This document shows, one piece after another, positions 1 to 8,905 of a DNA stretch of 64,000 nucleotides (positions are counted from its first letter, which is position 1; every line of letters starts with the position of its first letter). The DNA is from Ichthyophis bannanicus (taxonomy: Eukaryota > Chordata > Amphibia > Gymnophiona > Ichthyophiidae). The stretch spans positions 1,352,941,834 through 1,353,005,833 of the forward strand of contig CM066033.1 of NCBI GenBank assembly GCA_033557465.1, written 5' to 3'. Under the pieces are notes generated by a model. That model was not told the DNA's origin. It made no database searches and saw only the letters and a list, made by a program, of their open reading frames with translations. The translations under genes and the position numbers were made by a program.

Positions 1-407
1 TTTGGATTTCTGCAGCCCAAATGCATGACCTACATTTTTTAACATTAAATCCCAGCTGCCAAATTCTAGACCATTCTTCAAGCTTAGCTAGATCCCTCCT
101 CATATTATCTACCACTTCCTGGGTGTCTACTCTATTGCAGATTTTGGTATCATCCGCAAAGAGGCAAACCTTACCTGAAAGCCCTTCCACTATATCACTA
201 ACAAAGATGTTAAAAAGAATCGGACCAAGGACAGATCCCTGGGGCACACCACTGATAACATCCTTCTCCTCAGAGTGAGCTCCATTTACTTGTACTCTTT
301 GTTGCCTCCCACCCAACCAATTTCTAACCCAAGCAGCAACTTTAGTGTCCATCCCTAGGGTGCTCAGTTTGTTTATAAGTCGCCTGTGAGGAACAGTGTC
401 AAAGGCT
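1..407 (-). pseudogene. CR1 ORF2 reverse transcriptase, C-terminal part
   Basis: Minus-strand translation gives the RT core after the 'KAF' block: a stretch like NWLGGRQQRV, then GVPQGSVLGPILFNIF, then an LFADDT catalytic box near 155-180. These are standard CR1 RT motifs; FADD replaces the usual YADD. The segment joins in sense to 5736-5935 once DIRS A is removed and runs off the left edge of the window. Confidence 0.85.
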
Positions 408-568
408 ATCTCCAGGAACAAGCAGGAATAAGTCATCACATATGGGTACGTCGGTACCGACGGAGCCCGCGCGGGAAAGCTCCCCAGCTTTTCAGATTAA
501 AAGCTTTTGGGGCCTCCCACTGCACATGCGCGCTGCCTTCCCGCCTTCCTGACCAGCTCTCGTCAGTT
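408..568 (+). repeat. DIRS A left inverted terminal repeat
   Basis: Starts atctccaggaacaagcagg and runs to the cgtcagttt block. Apart from its outer edge it is the reverse complement of 5549-5691. It contains the perfect palindrome acgtcggtaccgacg-like segment near 449-465. The right repeat carries about 32 extra outer bases that the left lacks, as is usual for DIRS. Confidence 0.9.
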
Positions 569-761
569 TCTTTTTTTCCGCGGAGCCAGCAGGTCGTGTT
601 CCTGTCACCGCTGAAGAAATTGTTAATTTTATTGTTTTCTTTAGACCGCGTACCTGCCTTCCCCATTCTGAAACCGGTACTGCCGGTCTCTCTTTCTTTC
701 TTTAAAAAAAAAAAAATATATATATTTTTCTCCGGTTGGATCTCAGGTAACCAAAACTCCA

Positions 762-2324
762 GTGGGCAAATCCTCTAAAAGCAAATCTCTTTCTAAAGAT
801 CGAGAGGCTCTCAATTCTGAGTTCGAGGATTCTGCCCAAGCCAAAAAACCCCGGCGGGAGGTTCCGGCCTCCAAAGCAATCATGGGGTCACAGGTTGACA
901 TCGATGGCGCGGCCTCGACAGATCACCTGTTGTACTGCTCTGGGGTACCGGCCCATACCGGTACCGACATCCAGGCAGCAGTGGCATCTATGGGCAATAC
1001 TGTCCAAGTCATGCAGCAGGCCATTCTGGCTTTTATTAATGCTGCTACGCCCTCGGTACCGCAGCCAGCGGTACCGGGTCCGGTTCCGGTAATGGCTTCC
1101 ATACCGGAACCGAGGCCATCGTCTTCCAAACGCAGATCGGTTCCGCATGCCGGATCCGGGCTTTTGCCCGGTACCGATCCCATACCTGGTACGCCCGATG
1201 TCGATACCGAACGGTATGCGTATCGTGCGTTGGAAGCACATAGAGGATACTCTGCTTCTTCAGAGGATTTTAACTCCTCTGATGATTCTGATGAGTTCTC
1301 CCTTGATCTTCCTGAGGAGCCTTCTTCTCCTAAAAGGAGAATGTCTCCACCAGAGGATTTGTCCTTTCAGGACTTCATCATAGAAATGGCTAAAGGTCTT
1401 TCTATTGCTTCATCCTCTGAAAAGGAACCCAGATCAAAGAAACTGGATATTTTAGGATACTCTAAGTCTCCTAAAGAGGCAGTTACCCTGCCTATCCATG
1501 AAATCCTTCAAGAACACTTGATGGACTTATGGGAGGCTCCTCTAACATTGTCTCCTTCTTCTCGCAGGTTGGACACCATGTACCGTGTCCCCCCTTCTCC
1601 TGGTTTCCAAAAACCTCAGTTGCCTCACCATTCTATTGTGGTGAAGTCTGCAATGAAGAAGATAAAGAGTACCAAAAGGCACTCTTCTACTCCTCCAGGG
1701 CGAGAATGTAAGACTCTAGACTCTTTTGGCAGGAAAATTTTCCAGGCTACTATGCTTATAGCCAGGATTAATTTCTATAGTCTTTACATGGGCATGTTTC
1801 TCAGTGAAATCGCTCTAAAAGTTCGGCATTTTGCCCCCTTTATCCCTGAGGATAAGAGGGAGCAGTTCATTTCCTTAGTGAAACACCTTTTGGATATTTC
1901 AAAGTTCTCCAACAGGGCAGCTTTTGATTCCTTTGAGGGTGCTGGTAGGGCTTCGGGCATTGCTATAGCAGCCCGACGTCTTGCTTGGCTCCAGGCTTCT
2001 GATCTAGAACCTTGGGTCCTAGATGGCTTACGAAATCTGCCCTGTACAGGTGAGAACTTATTTGGTGAGGAGTGGCAAATTAAGGCCACTCAAATGGACG
2101 CAGAAAATGCCACCTTAGATAGACTTTCTAAGTCTACCTCCACTCCTGCCAAGAAGAAGTCTTTTAAGAGGCCTTATTACAAGAAGTCCAGATTTTCCAC
2201 AAATACTGGCCAACAATCCTCTCAGCCTCGTTTTGCTGCTAAATGTCAGCAACCTAAACAGGCAAGGTCAAAGCCTGCGGCGTCTGCTACGCCTCAGCAG
2301 GCTCCACCCCCTCAGGGGTTTTGA
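762..2324 (+). CDS. DIRS A gag-like protein (ORF1)
   Basis: A 520-residue open frame in the gag position just inside the left terminus. The protein is basic and Ser/Pro-rich, with a low-complexity first third and a conserved block at about 270-320 (MYRVPPSPGFQKPQLPHHS, then a Lys-rich stretch and PPGRECKTLD). That block recurs in the DIRS B and DIRS C gag remnants in this window. A basic tail (about 460-520) suggests nucleic-acid binding. DIRS B and C encode a Cys-rich N-terminal segment upstream that I do not find here, so this copy may have lost it or begin elsewhere. The frame ends at TGA 2322-2324 and overlaps the RT frame by 92 bases. Confidence 0.82.
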   Translation: MGKSSKSKSLSKDREALNSEFEDSAQAKKPRREVPASKAIMGSQVDIDGAASTDHLLYCSGVPAHTGTDIQAAVASMGNTVQVMQQAILAFINAATPSVPQPAVPGPVPVMASIPEPRPSSSKRRSVPHAGSGLLPGTDPIPGTPDVDTERYAYRALEAHRGYSASSEDFNSSDDSDEFSLDLPEEPSSPKRRMSPPEDLSFQDFIIEMAKGLSIASSSEKEPRSKKLDILGYSKSPKEAVTLPIHEILQEHLMDLWEAPLTLSPSSRRLDTMYRVPPSPGFQKPQLPHHSIVVKSAMKKIKSTKRHSSTPPGRECKTLDSFGRKIFQATMLIARINFYSLYMGMFLSEIALKVRHFAPFIPEDKREQFISLVKHLLDISKFSNRAAFDSFEGAGRASGIAIAARRLAWLQASDLEPWVLDGLRNLPCTGENLFGEEWQIKATQMDAENATLDRLSKSTSTPAKKKSFKRPYYKKSRFSTNTGQQSSQPRFAAKCQQPKQARSKPAASATPQQAPPPQGF

Positions 2325-4233
2325 CTTGCCCCTAGAGAACTTAACTTTTCTGGCTCTAGAACAACCAGAGCCCCTCACCATACCCGGAAGGTTAGCTCAC
2401 TTTGCTCCCAGATGGGAGCAAATTACATCAGAGCAATGGACCCTCTCTATCATCAGAGAGGGTTACAAACTCCATTTTTCCGACCTTCCTCCTTATACTA
2501 TGGTGAGGCAGTTCAATTCTCCCCCATCTCTCCTGGCCCTCTTGGGTCAGGAAGTCTCCTCCCTCCTTGCCCAGGGGGCAATAGAGGAGGTCCCTCTTCT
2601 TCAACAGGGGACGGGATTCTACTCCCCTTATTTTCTAATACCAAAGAAGACAGAGGGCTTCAGACCAATTCTGGATCTGAGAGAATTGAACAAATTTCTT
2701 TTCAAGGAGAAATTCAAAATGCTTTCTCTGGGCATTCTCCTTCCATACCTTCAGAGTCAGGATTGGCTTTGTTCTCTAGACCTAAAGGATGCGTATACAC
2801 ACATACTCATCCACCCATCCCACAGAAAATACCTTCGATTTCTGTTTCAGGGAAAACATTTCCAGTACAGAGTACTCCCCTTCGGTCTAGCCTCTGCTCC
2901 AAGAGTGTTCACCAAATGCATGGCAGTCGTAGCTGCCTTTCTAAGAGGCCTGGGAATTTTCATATTCCCATACCTGGACGACTGGCTCATCCGAGCTCCC
3001 TCTCAGTCCCAGGCCCAAATTTCCCTGGACCGCACAAGGCGTCTTCTGCAGTATCTAGGACTGGTAGTAAACCTTCCCAAGTCTCAACTAATCCCTACTC
3101 AGTCTCTCGAGTTCATAGGGGCCCAGTTAGACACCATCACTGCAAGGGCCTACCTGCCTCAGGTCAGGGCCCAACGCCTGCTGAGTTCGTCCAGCAGTCA
3201 TTTGACAGCCCGGGAAATGCTGCGACTTCTGGGCCACATGGCCTCCACGGTACATGTGGTGCCCTACGCTCGTCTGCATATGAGAGCAGCTCAATGGACC
3301 TTGGCCACCCAGTGGACTCAAGCATCTGGAGCGCTCTCCGACCAAATACTCACCTCAAGCCGTCTATTTTGGTCCCTCCAATGGTGGACATCCACCAAGA
3401 ATCTGTTGTTGGGGGCCCCCTTCCAACCTTTGTTGCCCCAAGCAACCCTCACAACAGATGCCTCCCAGACAGGGTGGGGAGCTCATCTTCAGAACCTCTC
3501 CACTCAGGGCACTTGGTCTCCACAGGAGGCCACCCTTCATATCAACCTCCTGGAACTGCGAGCAATTTACCTTGCCCTCAAGGTCTTCTATACCCTCCTT
3601 GTCAACCTGACTGTCCTAGTTCAGACAGACAATCAGGTAGCCATGTTCTATATGAACAAACAAGGAGGGACAGGCTCTCTGTCGCTTTGCAACGAAGCTC
3701 TCAGATTATGGGCCTTCGCCAGAGAGCATCAAATTCACCTTCTTGCAGTGTATCTTCCAGGAGTTCAAAACTCTCGTGCAGACAGACTCAGTCGAGTTCT
3801 GCTTCCACACGAATGGTCCCTACATATGGACCAGATACGCAGAATCTTTCAGGAATGGGGGACCCCGGACATAGACCTCTTTGCAAGTCCGTGGAATGCC
3901 AAACTTCCCCGGTTCTGTTCCAGAACTCAGTGTCAGGGAGCTCAGGCCCACGATGCCTTCCTCCTGCATTGGGGTCAGGAATTCCTCTATGCCTTTCCAC
4001 CCATTCCTCTAATATCCAAGACTCTGTTCAAGCTCCAGAGGGATCACGGGACTATGATCCTCATAGCTCCCCGGTGGCCACGCCAGGTGTGGTTCCCTCT
4101 ACTTCTGCATCTCTCCCAGGGATCCTCCCTGGACCTGGGAGTTGCGCCAGACCTTCTGTCTCAGGAGGAGGGGACTTTGTGGCACCCAAACCCCAAATCC
4201 CTACATCTCAGAGCTTGGTTACTGAAGGCCTAA
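2233..4233 (+). CDS. DIRS A reverse transcriptase-RNase H polyprotein
   Basis: A 666-residue open frame. The RT spans roughly residues 85-300: an FRPILDLRELN block, SLDLKDAYTHI, the LPFGLASAPRVF block and the catalytic YLDD at 247-250. RNase H follows, with acidic residues D409 (TTDAS), E441 (LLELRA), D466 (QTDNQ) and D517 (ADRLSR). The last ~140 residues (PDIDLFAS, then YAFPPIPLI) form the conserved DIRS tail often annotated as methyltransferase-like; I see no clear catalytic DPPY box. It overlaps gag by 92 bases in a different frame, so frameshifting or re-initiation is probably needed. The first Met may not be the true start. Confidence 0.88.
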   Translation: MLLNVSNLNRQGQSLRRLLRLSRLHPLRGFDLPLENLTFLALEQPEPLTIPGRLAHFAPRWEQITSEQWTLSIIREGYKLHFSDLPPYTMVRQFNSPPSLLALLGQEVSSLLAQGAIEEVPLLQQGTGFYSPYFLIPKKTEGFRPILDLRELNKFLFKEKFKMLSLGILLPYLQSQDWLCSLDLKDAYTHILIHPSHRKYLRFLFQGKHFQYRVLPFGLASAPRVFTKCMAVVAAFLRGLGIFIFPYLDDWLIRAPSQSQAQISLDRTRRLLQYLGLVVNLPKSQLIPTQSLEFIGAQLDTITARAYLPQVRAQRLLSSSSSHLTAREMLRLLGHMASTVHVVPYARLHMRAAQWTLATQWTQASGALSDQILTSSRLFWSLQWWTSTKNLLLGAPFQPLLPQATLTTDASQTGWGAHLQNLSTQGTWSPQEATLHINLLELRAIYLALKVFYTLLVNLTVLVQTDNQVAMFYMNKQGGTGSLSLCNEALRLWAFAREHQIHLLAVYLPGVQNSRADRLSRVLLPHEWSLHMDQIRRIFQEWGTPDIDLFASPWNAKLPRFCSRTQCQGAQAHDAFLLHWGQEFLYAFPPIPLISKTLFKLQRDHGTMILIAPRWPRQVWFPLLLHLSQGSSLDLGVAPDLLSQEEGTLWHPNPKSLHLRAWLLKA

Positions 4234-5270
4234 GTCTTCAAGACTTTAATCTTTCTCAACCTGTGACAGATATCCTTCATGCCTCTAGGAAACCTTCCAC
4301 AAGGCGTTCTTATGCTTTCAAATGGAAACGTTTTTCCATTTGGTGTGCTCAGCAGGGTCTTGACCCTCTAGCACTTCCTTTGAATTCCCTCTTGGACTAT
4401 CTCCTGCATCTTTCAAATGCAGGCCTTAAGACAAATTCAGTAAGGGTCCATTTGAGTGCTATTGCAGCATCCTTAAAACCTATAAATGGACAACCTGTCT
4501 CCTCTCATCCTCTTGTTGCACGTTTCATGAGAGGCCTGACTCTAACTAAACCTCCCATCCGACCTCCTCCGGTAGCATGGGATTTGAACCTAGTTCTAGG
4601 TCAGCTTATGAAGCCACCTTTTGAGCCTTTGGACTCTACCTTCTTCAAATTTCTTTCCTGGAAGGTTGTTTTCCTTATTGCAGTCACTTCGGCTCGCCGC
4701 ATCAGTGAACTGCAGGCTTTAGTGGCTCATCCACCTTATACTAGGTTTCATCATGATAAGGTGGTCCTTAGGACGAATCCCCACTTTATGCCCAAAGTGG
4801 TCTCGCCTTTTCATCTTAATCAAGAGGTATATCTACCTGTCTTTTTCCCGGCTCCTCATGCATCCAGTGCAGAGAGGAACCTTCATACTCTGGATTGTAA
4901 AAGAGCTCTTGCCTTTTACCTCAACAGGACTCAACCACATCGAAAGTCTTCCCAACTTTTCGTGGCTTTTGATCCTTCTCATTTGGGACTTCCAGTCACC
5001 AAGCGTACACTTTCCAATTGGATCGCTCAGTGTATTTCTTTTGCTTACCAGAGTAAGAACATTTCTCTGGAGGGCCATGTCACAGCTCACAATGTGAGAG
5101 CCATGGCCACTTCTATGGCTCATCTTCACTCTGTGTCCATAGATCAGATCTGTCGAGCAGCCACTTGGGCCTCGGTTCATACCTTCACAGCCCATTACTG
5201 CTTGGACAAGGACTTCCGCCGGGATGCCTTGTTTGGTCAGGCTGTCCTCAAACACCTGTTCCATACTTAA
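2412..5270 (+). CDS. DIRS A tyrosine recombinase ORF (recombinase domain from about 4232)
   Basis: A 952-residue open frame. Residues 1-606 lie over the RT gene in another frame and have low-complexity Ser/Pro-rich composition. The recombinase occupies about 607-952. Its N-terminal SAM-like part begins near residue 625 (RKPSTRRSYAFKWKRF). Catalytic residues are visible: Arg762/763 in TSARRISEL, the His893-x-x-Arg896 motif in TAHNVRAMA, and the nucleophile Tyr929 in TFTAHYCLD. Such an enzyme inserts the circular DNA intermediate without target duplication. The frame is the same as gag; only the gag TGA separates them. The true start codon is unknown. Confidence 0.87.
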   Translation: MGANYIRAMDPLYHQRGLQTPFFRPSSLYYGEAVQFSPISPGPLGSGSLLPPCPGGNRGGPSSSTGDGILLPLFSNTKEDRGLQTNSGSERIEQISFQGEIQNAFSGHSPSIPSESGLALFSRPKGCVYTHTHPPIPQKIPSISVSGKTFPVQSTPLRSSLCSKSVHQMHGSRSCLSKRPGNFHIPIPGRLAHPSSLSVPGPNFPGPHKASSAVSRTGSKPSQVSTNPYSVSRVHRGPVRHHHCKGLPASGQGPTPAEFVQQSFDSPGNAATSGPHGLHGTCGALRSSAYESSSMDLGHPVDSSIWSALRPNTHLKPSILVPPMVDIHQESVVGGPLPTFVAPSNPHNRCLPDRVGSSSSEPLHSGHLVSTGGHPSYQPPGTASNLPCPQGLLYPPCQPDCPSSDRQSGSHVLYEQTRRDRLSVALQRSSQIMGLRQRASNSPSCSVSSRSSKLSCRQTQSSSASTRMVPTYGPDTQNLSGMGDPGHRPLCKSVECQTSPVLFQNSVSGSSGPRCLPPALGSGIPLCLSTHSSNIQDSVQAPEGSRDYDPHSSPVATPGVVPSTSASLPGILPGPGSCARPSVSGGGDFVAPKPQIPTSQSLVTEGLSLQDFNLSQPVTDILHASRKPSTRRSYAFKWKRFSIWCAQQGLDPLALPLNSLLDYLLHLSNAGLKTNSVRVHLSAIAASLKPINGQPVSSHPLVARFMRGLTLTKPPIRPPPVAWDLNLVLGQLMKPPFEPLDSTFFKFLSWKVVFLIAVTSARRISELQALVAHPPYTRFHHDKVVLRTNPHFMPKVVSPFHLNQEVYLPVFFPAPHASSAERNLHTLDCKRALAFYLNRTQPHRKSSQLFVAFDPSHLGLPVTKRTLSNWIAQCISFAYQSKNISLEGHVTAHNVRAMATSMAHLHSVSIDQICRAATWASVHTFTAHYCLDKDFRRDALFGQAVLKHLFHT

Positions 5271-5371
5271 ACAACTCCTGCCCACCTTCCCTGGATGGAT
5301 GCCTGAGATCCATGCGAAGATGGTTTACCCTTGGAGGGGGATCTCCCAGGCATCTTAGCTAGGGAGTCCCC

Positions 5372-5468
5372 ATATGTGATGACTTATTCCTGCTTGTTCC
5401 TGGAGATAGCACAGTTACTTACCTGTAACAGGTGATCTCTGGGAACAGCAGGAATTAGTCATCACAAC
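5372..5468 (+). repeat. DIRS A internal complementary region
   Basis: The first half (gtgatgacttattcctgctt...ggagat) is the reverse complement of the left terminus. The second half (agcacagttacttacctgta...) is the reverse complement of the outer right terminus. The two meet at ggagat|agcaca, which defines the element ends and represents the circle junction. In the DIRS replication model this region templates completion of the termini. Confidence 0.9.
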
Positions 5469-5548
5469 CCACCCACCTCCCCTAGGAGTTGTATCTCTAT
5501 CTATCTATCTTCCTGTCCTCTCTCTCTATTGTCTCAGCTTTAAACTCG

Positions 5549-5735
5549 AACTGACGAGAGCTGGTCAGGAAGGCGGGAAGGCAGCGCGCATGTGCAGTGG
5601 GAGGCCCCAAAAGCTTTTAATCTGAAAAGCTGGGGAGCTTTCCCGCGCGGGCTCCGTCGGTACCGACGTACCCATATGTGATGACTAATTCCTGCTGTTC
5701 CCAGAGATCACCTGTTACAGGTAAGTAACTGTGCT
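5549..5735 (+). repeat. DIRS A right inverted terminal repeat
   Basis: Reverse complement of the left terminus, plus an outer extension ending gtaagtaactgtgct. The flank ttactg continues the CR1 host sequence. Confidence 0.9.
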
Positions 5736-6288
5736 TTACTGAAATCTAAATACACCACATCTAGGGCTCTCCCTCGGTCCAACTCCCTAGTCACCCAGTC
5801 AAAGAAATCACTCAAATTTGTCTGACAAGACCTGCCTCTGGTTAACCCATACTGCCTCGGATCCTGTAATCCGCTGGACTCCAGAAACCTCACTATTTTC
5901 TCTTTCAGCAGTGTTTCCAATAATTTACTCACCACCGAAGTTTAACTAACCGGCCTGTAGTTTTCAACCACATCCTTACTTCCGCTTTTGCGTAAAGGCA
6001 CCACGTGAGCCTCTCTCCAGTCCTTTGGCACCACTCCCGACTCTAACGAGGCATTGAAAAGGTCAGTCAGTGGAGCTGCTGGAACGTCCCCAAGTTCCCT
6101 CAGTATCCTCGGGTGTATCCCATCCGGTCCCATCGCTTTGTCTACTTTAAGTTGAGATAGTTTCTCACCAACACAGTCTCTTGAAAATTGTTCAAGATGT
6201 CCTTTGCTTCTATTCCTATTTGTGGGTGTTTTCTGAGGTCCTGCTCCTGGTTCTTCATCTGTGAACACAGAACAAAAATATTTGTTAA
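5736..6288 (-). pseudogene. CR1 ORF2 reverse transcriptase, N-terminal part
   Basis: Minus-strand segments show the RT entry region. 5942-6313 reads VDKAMGPDGIHPRILREL, then a VPKDWREAHVVPLRKSGS block and ENYRPVS; 5708-5935 reads SKLLETLLKEKIVRFLE and then VVYLDFSKA at the DIRS A junction. One frameshift lies near 5938. Standard CR1 RT blocks 0-3. Confidence 0.85.
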
Positions 6289-6550
6289 TATTTTTAATAA
6301 CTAGTCCCTTCAATTATCGTAAGTGACCCACAGTTACTTCTTATGTAAACAAATGATCCATATTATTGTAAATAATTTATTGTAAATAGTTTATTAGCTC
6401 ATTAGTTCCCTAGTTCTTATGTTACCTATGTAGCCTGTTACCGTGTTCTATGTAAACAGTTGTACAACACTGTCAGTTACGTTCCATGTAAACCGGCTTG
6501 AATTGTAGAAAGACGGTATATAAAAACTGTTAAATAAATAAATAAATAAA
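6289..6550 (+). mobile_element. 5'-truncated L2-type LINE 3' end
   Basis: An insert of about 262 bp in the CR1 copy. It ends with the L2-like signature (tgtaaaccggcttgaattgtag...acggtatataaaaactg) and an (aaat)n tail. The 9-bp sequence atttgttaa flanks it at 6280-6288 and 6550-6558, with one tail base shared, a target-site duplication. No coding sequence. Confidence 0.8.
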
Positions 6551-6558
6551 TTTGTTAA

Positions 6559-7163
6559 GCAATTCTGCTTTATCCTTATCAGCTTCTACATATTCCTCCC
6601 CTGCACCCTTGAGTCTGTCAATACCACTCTTGCCCTTCCTCTTCTCACTAATATATCTGAAAAATGTCTTATCCCCCCATTTTATTGCATTGGCTATTTC
6701 CTCCTCCTTTTGAATCTTTGCCTTCTTGTCTACTTTGCTAGCTTCTCTAAGTTTTTCCAAATACAGATGCCTGTCTTCCTCTCTCTGTGATCTCTTGTAT
6801 TTCATGAAGGCCTTCCTCTTTTTCTTCACTTTTTCAGCTACTTCTTTTGAAAACCACAGCGGTCTCCTTTTCCTTTTACCTTTATTTACCATTTTAACAA
6901 AAAGGTTGGTTGCTCTTAAAATATCCCCTTTCTGTTTTTCCCACTGTTTTTCTACATCCCTCAGCTGTTCCCATCCAACTAACGACTCCCTGAGGTATTG
7001 GCCCATCTTCGCAAAGTTAGTCTTCCTAAAGTCTAAGATCCTCACCTTTGAATGTATTCTAACAGCCATAGTCCTAATACTGAACCACACCATCTGGTGA
7101 TCACTGGATGCAAAATGATCTCCCACTACAACATCAGAAACACTTTCACCATTGGTAAGCACC

Positions 7164-7164
<1 letters not shown>
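6559..7164 (-). pseudogene. CR1 ORF2 linker between endonuclease and RT
   Basis: The minus-strand 211-codon frame (6530-7165) starts with the end of the endonuclease (VVGDHFASSDHQMVWFSI, with the SDH motif) and continues through the Lys-rich linker (LWFSKEVAEKVKKKRKAF). It ends in KAELLNKF, where the L2 fragment interrupts the NKYFCSVFT motif. Confidence 0.85.
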
Positions 7165-7194
<30 letters not shown>

Positions 7195-7430
7195 ATTTTC
7201 TTCTATACCGCGCTATTAAAATCAGCGCGGTGTACATCGAACAAGAATACTGCAATGTATACAAATAACATTGAGTTTACAAATAACAGGGAATTGAACA
7301 TGGGGGAGAAAACGGGGAAACTAAATACATATTAACTCAAACTATGTACAATGCTCTAATGTAACTGGGTGTTGCATTAGTTTTGTGAAGGTTGGTAGGG
7401 TTTGGGGGACTACCTATTATTTGTGGTGTC
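7165..7430 (-). mobile_element. L2-type LINE 3' end, minus orientation
   Basis: Starts with (attt)n at 7165-7193, then a hairpin-bearing L2 3' signature (taccgcgctattaaaatcagcgcggtgtac). It separates CR1 endonuclease residues GAILD and VLTNGE. The right boundary is blurred by an 18-bp repeat (catgtccagtatgtatgt, about 2.5 copies at 7430-7477). Confidence 0.72.
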
Positions 7431-8109
7431 ATGTCCAGTATGTATGTCATGTCCAGTATGTATGTCATGTCCAGTATGGCCCCTTCACGTGTGGGGTCTG
7501 TTACCAATTGCCTGAATAGTTCTCCCTGTAGAGAATCCAGGATCTCCTTACTTCTAGATGATACTGCAGCAGGAATGTGCCAATCAACATCTGACATATT
7601 GAAATCTCCTATCAGTAGCACTTCCCCTTTCCTAACAATGCTGCGCATGTCTTGAATTAACTCTCTGTCCACCTCTTCCTCTTGTGAGGGAGGTCTGTAT
7701 ATCACACCAATGTAAATAGATTTCTCTTTCCCTCTTTCTAGTTTAACCCACAATGCCTCCCCTCTCCCTTTTAAGCTCTGTAATTCCAAAGCTTTAATAG
7801 TAGTTTTTACATATAGTGCCACTTCTCCCCTACTTCCTACCCTGTCCTTTCTGAATAATTATAGCCAGGTATAGTTACATCCCAATCATGGTTTTCTGTG
7901 AACCATGTTTCTGTAACTGCCACTAAATCCAAGTCAGCCACTCCCACCAAAGCTTCAACATCAGGGATCTTATTTCCCATGCTACGGGCATTTATATACA
8001 CTGCTTTCCATATGTTACCCCTGTTACCCATTTCCATAAAGTTATTTAATGTATCACCTACCTGGGGGCTTTCACTTACCTGGGGACTTTCTTCACCTAT
8101 CCCCAACAA
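7430..8109 (-). pseudogene. CR1 ORF2 APE-type endonuclease domain
   Basis: Minus-strand reading shows the endonuclease blocks in order: YINARSMGNKIPDVEALV, AVTETWF, then (after a frameshift near 7830) VALYVKTT, IYIGVIYRPPS, LLIGDFNMSDVDW and LVTDPTREGAILD. The last block carries an in-frame duplication of 'MTYILD'. The catalytic Asn, Glu and Asp motifs are recognisable, but the frameshift and insertions make it non-functional. Confidence 0.85.
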
Positions 8110-8111
8110 AT

Positions 8112-8453
8112 CTAGTTTAAAGCCCTCTTCAGTAGATTAGTCAGTCTGCTACCAAAGATGCGTTGACCTTTCTTGGACAGATGGATGCCATCTCTGCTCT
8201 GCAAACCTTGGAACAGCATCCCATGGGCTAAGAAACCAAAACGCTCTCGATGACACCATCCACGCAGCCATGCATTCATCTCCAGGATGCGAGCCTCTTT
8301 GCCTTGGCCTTTACCCTCAACAGGGAGGATTGAAGAGAACACCACCTGTGCACCTAACTGCTTCACCCTCTGTCCCAGAGCCATGAAGTCACTTTTGATA
8401 CGTTCCGAGGTATACCTGGCAGTATAATTTGTTCCAACATGGATTAACAACAT
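8112..8453 (-). pseudogene. CR1 ORF1 C-terminal SGNH/esterase-like domain
   Basis: A 113-codon minus frame with HVGTNYT, VVFSSILPVEGKG, NAWLRGWC, FGFLAHG and RDGIHLSKKGQRIFG. This is the C-terminal half of the SGNH-hydrolase (esterase) domain of CR1 ORF1; DGIHL carries the Asp-x-x-His part of the catalytic set. It lies just upstream of ORF2, as in intact CR1. The N-terminal half with the nucleophile Ser is absent. Confidence 0.78.
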
Positions 8454-8461
8454 TCAAATAA

Positions 8462-8905
8462 CATTCAAAAAGATATAAACAGGATGGAGTTGGTGCAGAG
8501 GATGACTACCAAAACGGTTAGTGGGCTTCGTCGTAAGGCAAATGGAGAAAGACTTAAAGATCTCTAATATGTATACTTTGGAGGGAAGGCGGGAGATATT
8601 TAAATACCTCTGTTGCTTAAATACATAGGAGTAGAGCCTTTTTCTATTGAAAGAAAGTTCTGCAACGGGGGGAGGGTATAGGATGAAGTTGAAAGAAGAT
8701 TAGATACAGGAGTAATTTATGGAAAGAGCAGTAAATGCTTGGAATAGTCTCACAGTGGAGGAGGTAGAGACAAAAACTGTATGTTAATTCAAGAAATCAT
8801 GGGACAAACACAGAGGATCTCTAAAAGAAAAAAGGGACAGTAGAGCTCAGTGGTTGGTATGTAAGGCAGTTTGGATAGGCCATATGGTCTTTATCTGTTA
8901 TCATA
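8462..8905 (+). mobile_element. CR1-type LINE 3' fragment
   Basis: A degraded plus-strand copy of the last part of CR1 ORF2 (KDINRMELVQRMTTKTVSGL-like, LKDL, then GGKAGDI) and the 3' UTR ending ggtctttatctgttatcat. It is of the same subfamily as 23700-24351. Confidence 0.7.

Larger units (their letters stand above)
408..5735 (+). mobile_element. DIRS-type tyrosine-recombinase retrotransposon, DIRS A, near intact
   Basis: A complete 5.3 kb DIRS element. It has inverted terminal repeats (408-568 and 5549-5735), an internal complementary region (5372-5468) that matches the two outer ends joined together, and open frames for gag, RT-RNase H and tyrosine recombinase. There is no integrase and no target-site duplication: the CR1 host is restored exactly when the element is removed. 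Lack of duplication, split inverted termini and a recombinase are the hallmarks of DIRS elements, which integrate from a circular intermediate. Few if any disabling changes are visible, so this is a young copy. Confidence 0.93.
1..8459 (-). mobile_element. CR1-type LINE, copy 1 (interrupted)
   Basis: A long minus-strand CR1 copy. Read from 8459 down to 1 it shows the end of ORF1, then the ORF2 endonuclease, then the reverse transcriptase, cut off by the window edge. It is interrupted by DIRS A (408-5735), an L2 3' end at 6289-6550 and another at about 7165-7430. The CR1 reading resumes exactly across the DIRS junction (aaaggct + ttactg). Several frameshifts separate the open segments, so this copy is dead. 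The family assignment rests on the ORF1 esterase tail, the APE-type endonuclease and the RT blocks. Confidence 0.88.

Noticed and set aside
436..666. Minus-strand open frame over the DIRS A left terminus
   Set aside because: A shadow of the inverted terminal repeat; the same sequence reads on the opposite strand at the right end and is non-coding.
4833..5285. 150-codon minus frame over the DIRS A recombinase
   Set aside because: Antisense of the recombinase gene, with no recognisable motif of its own.
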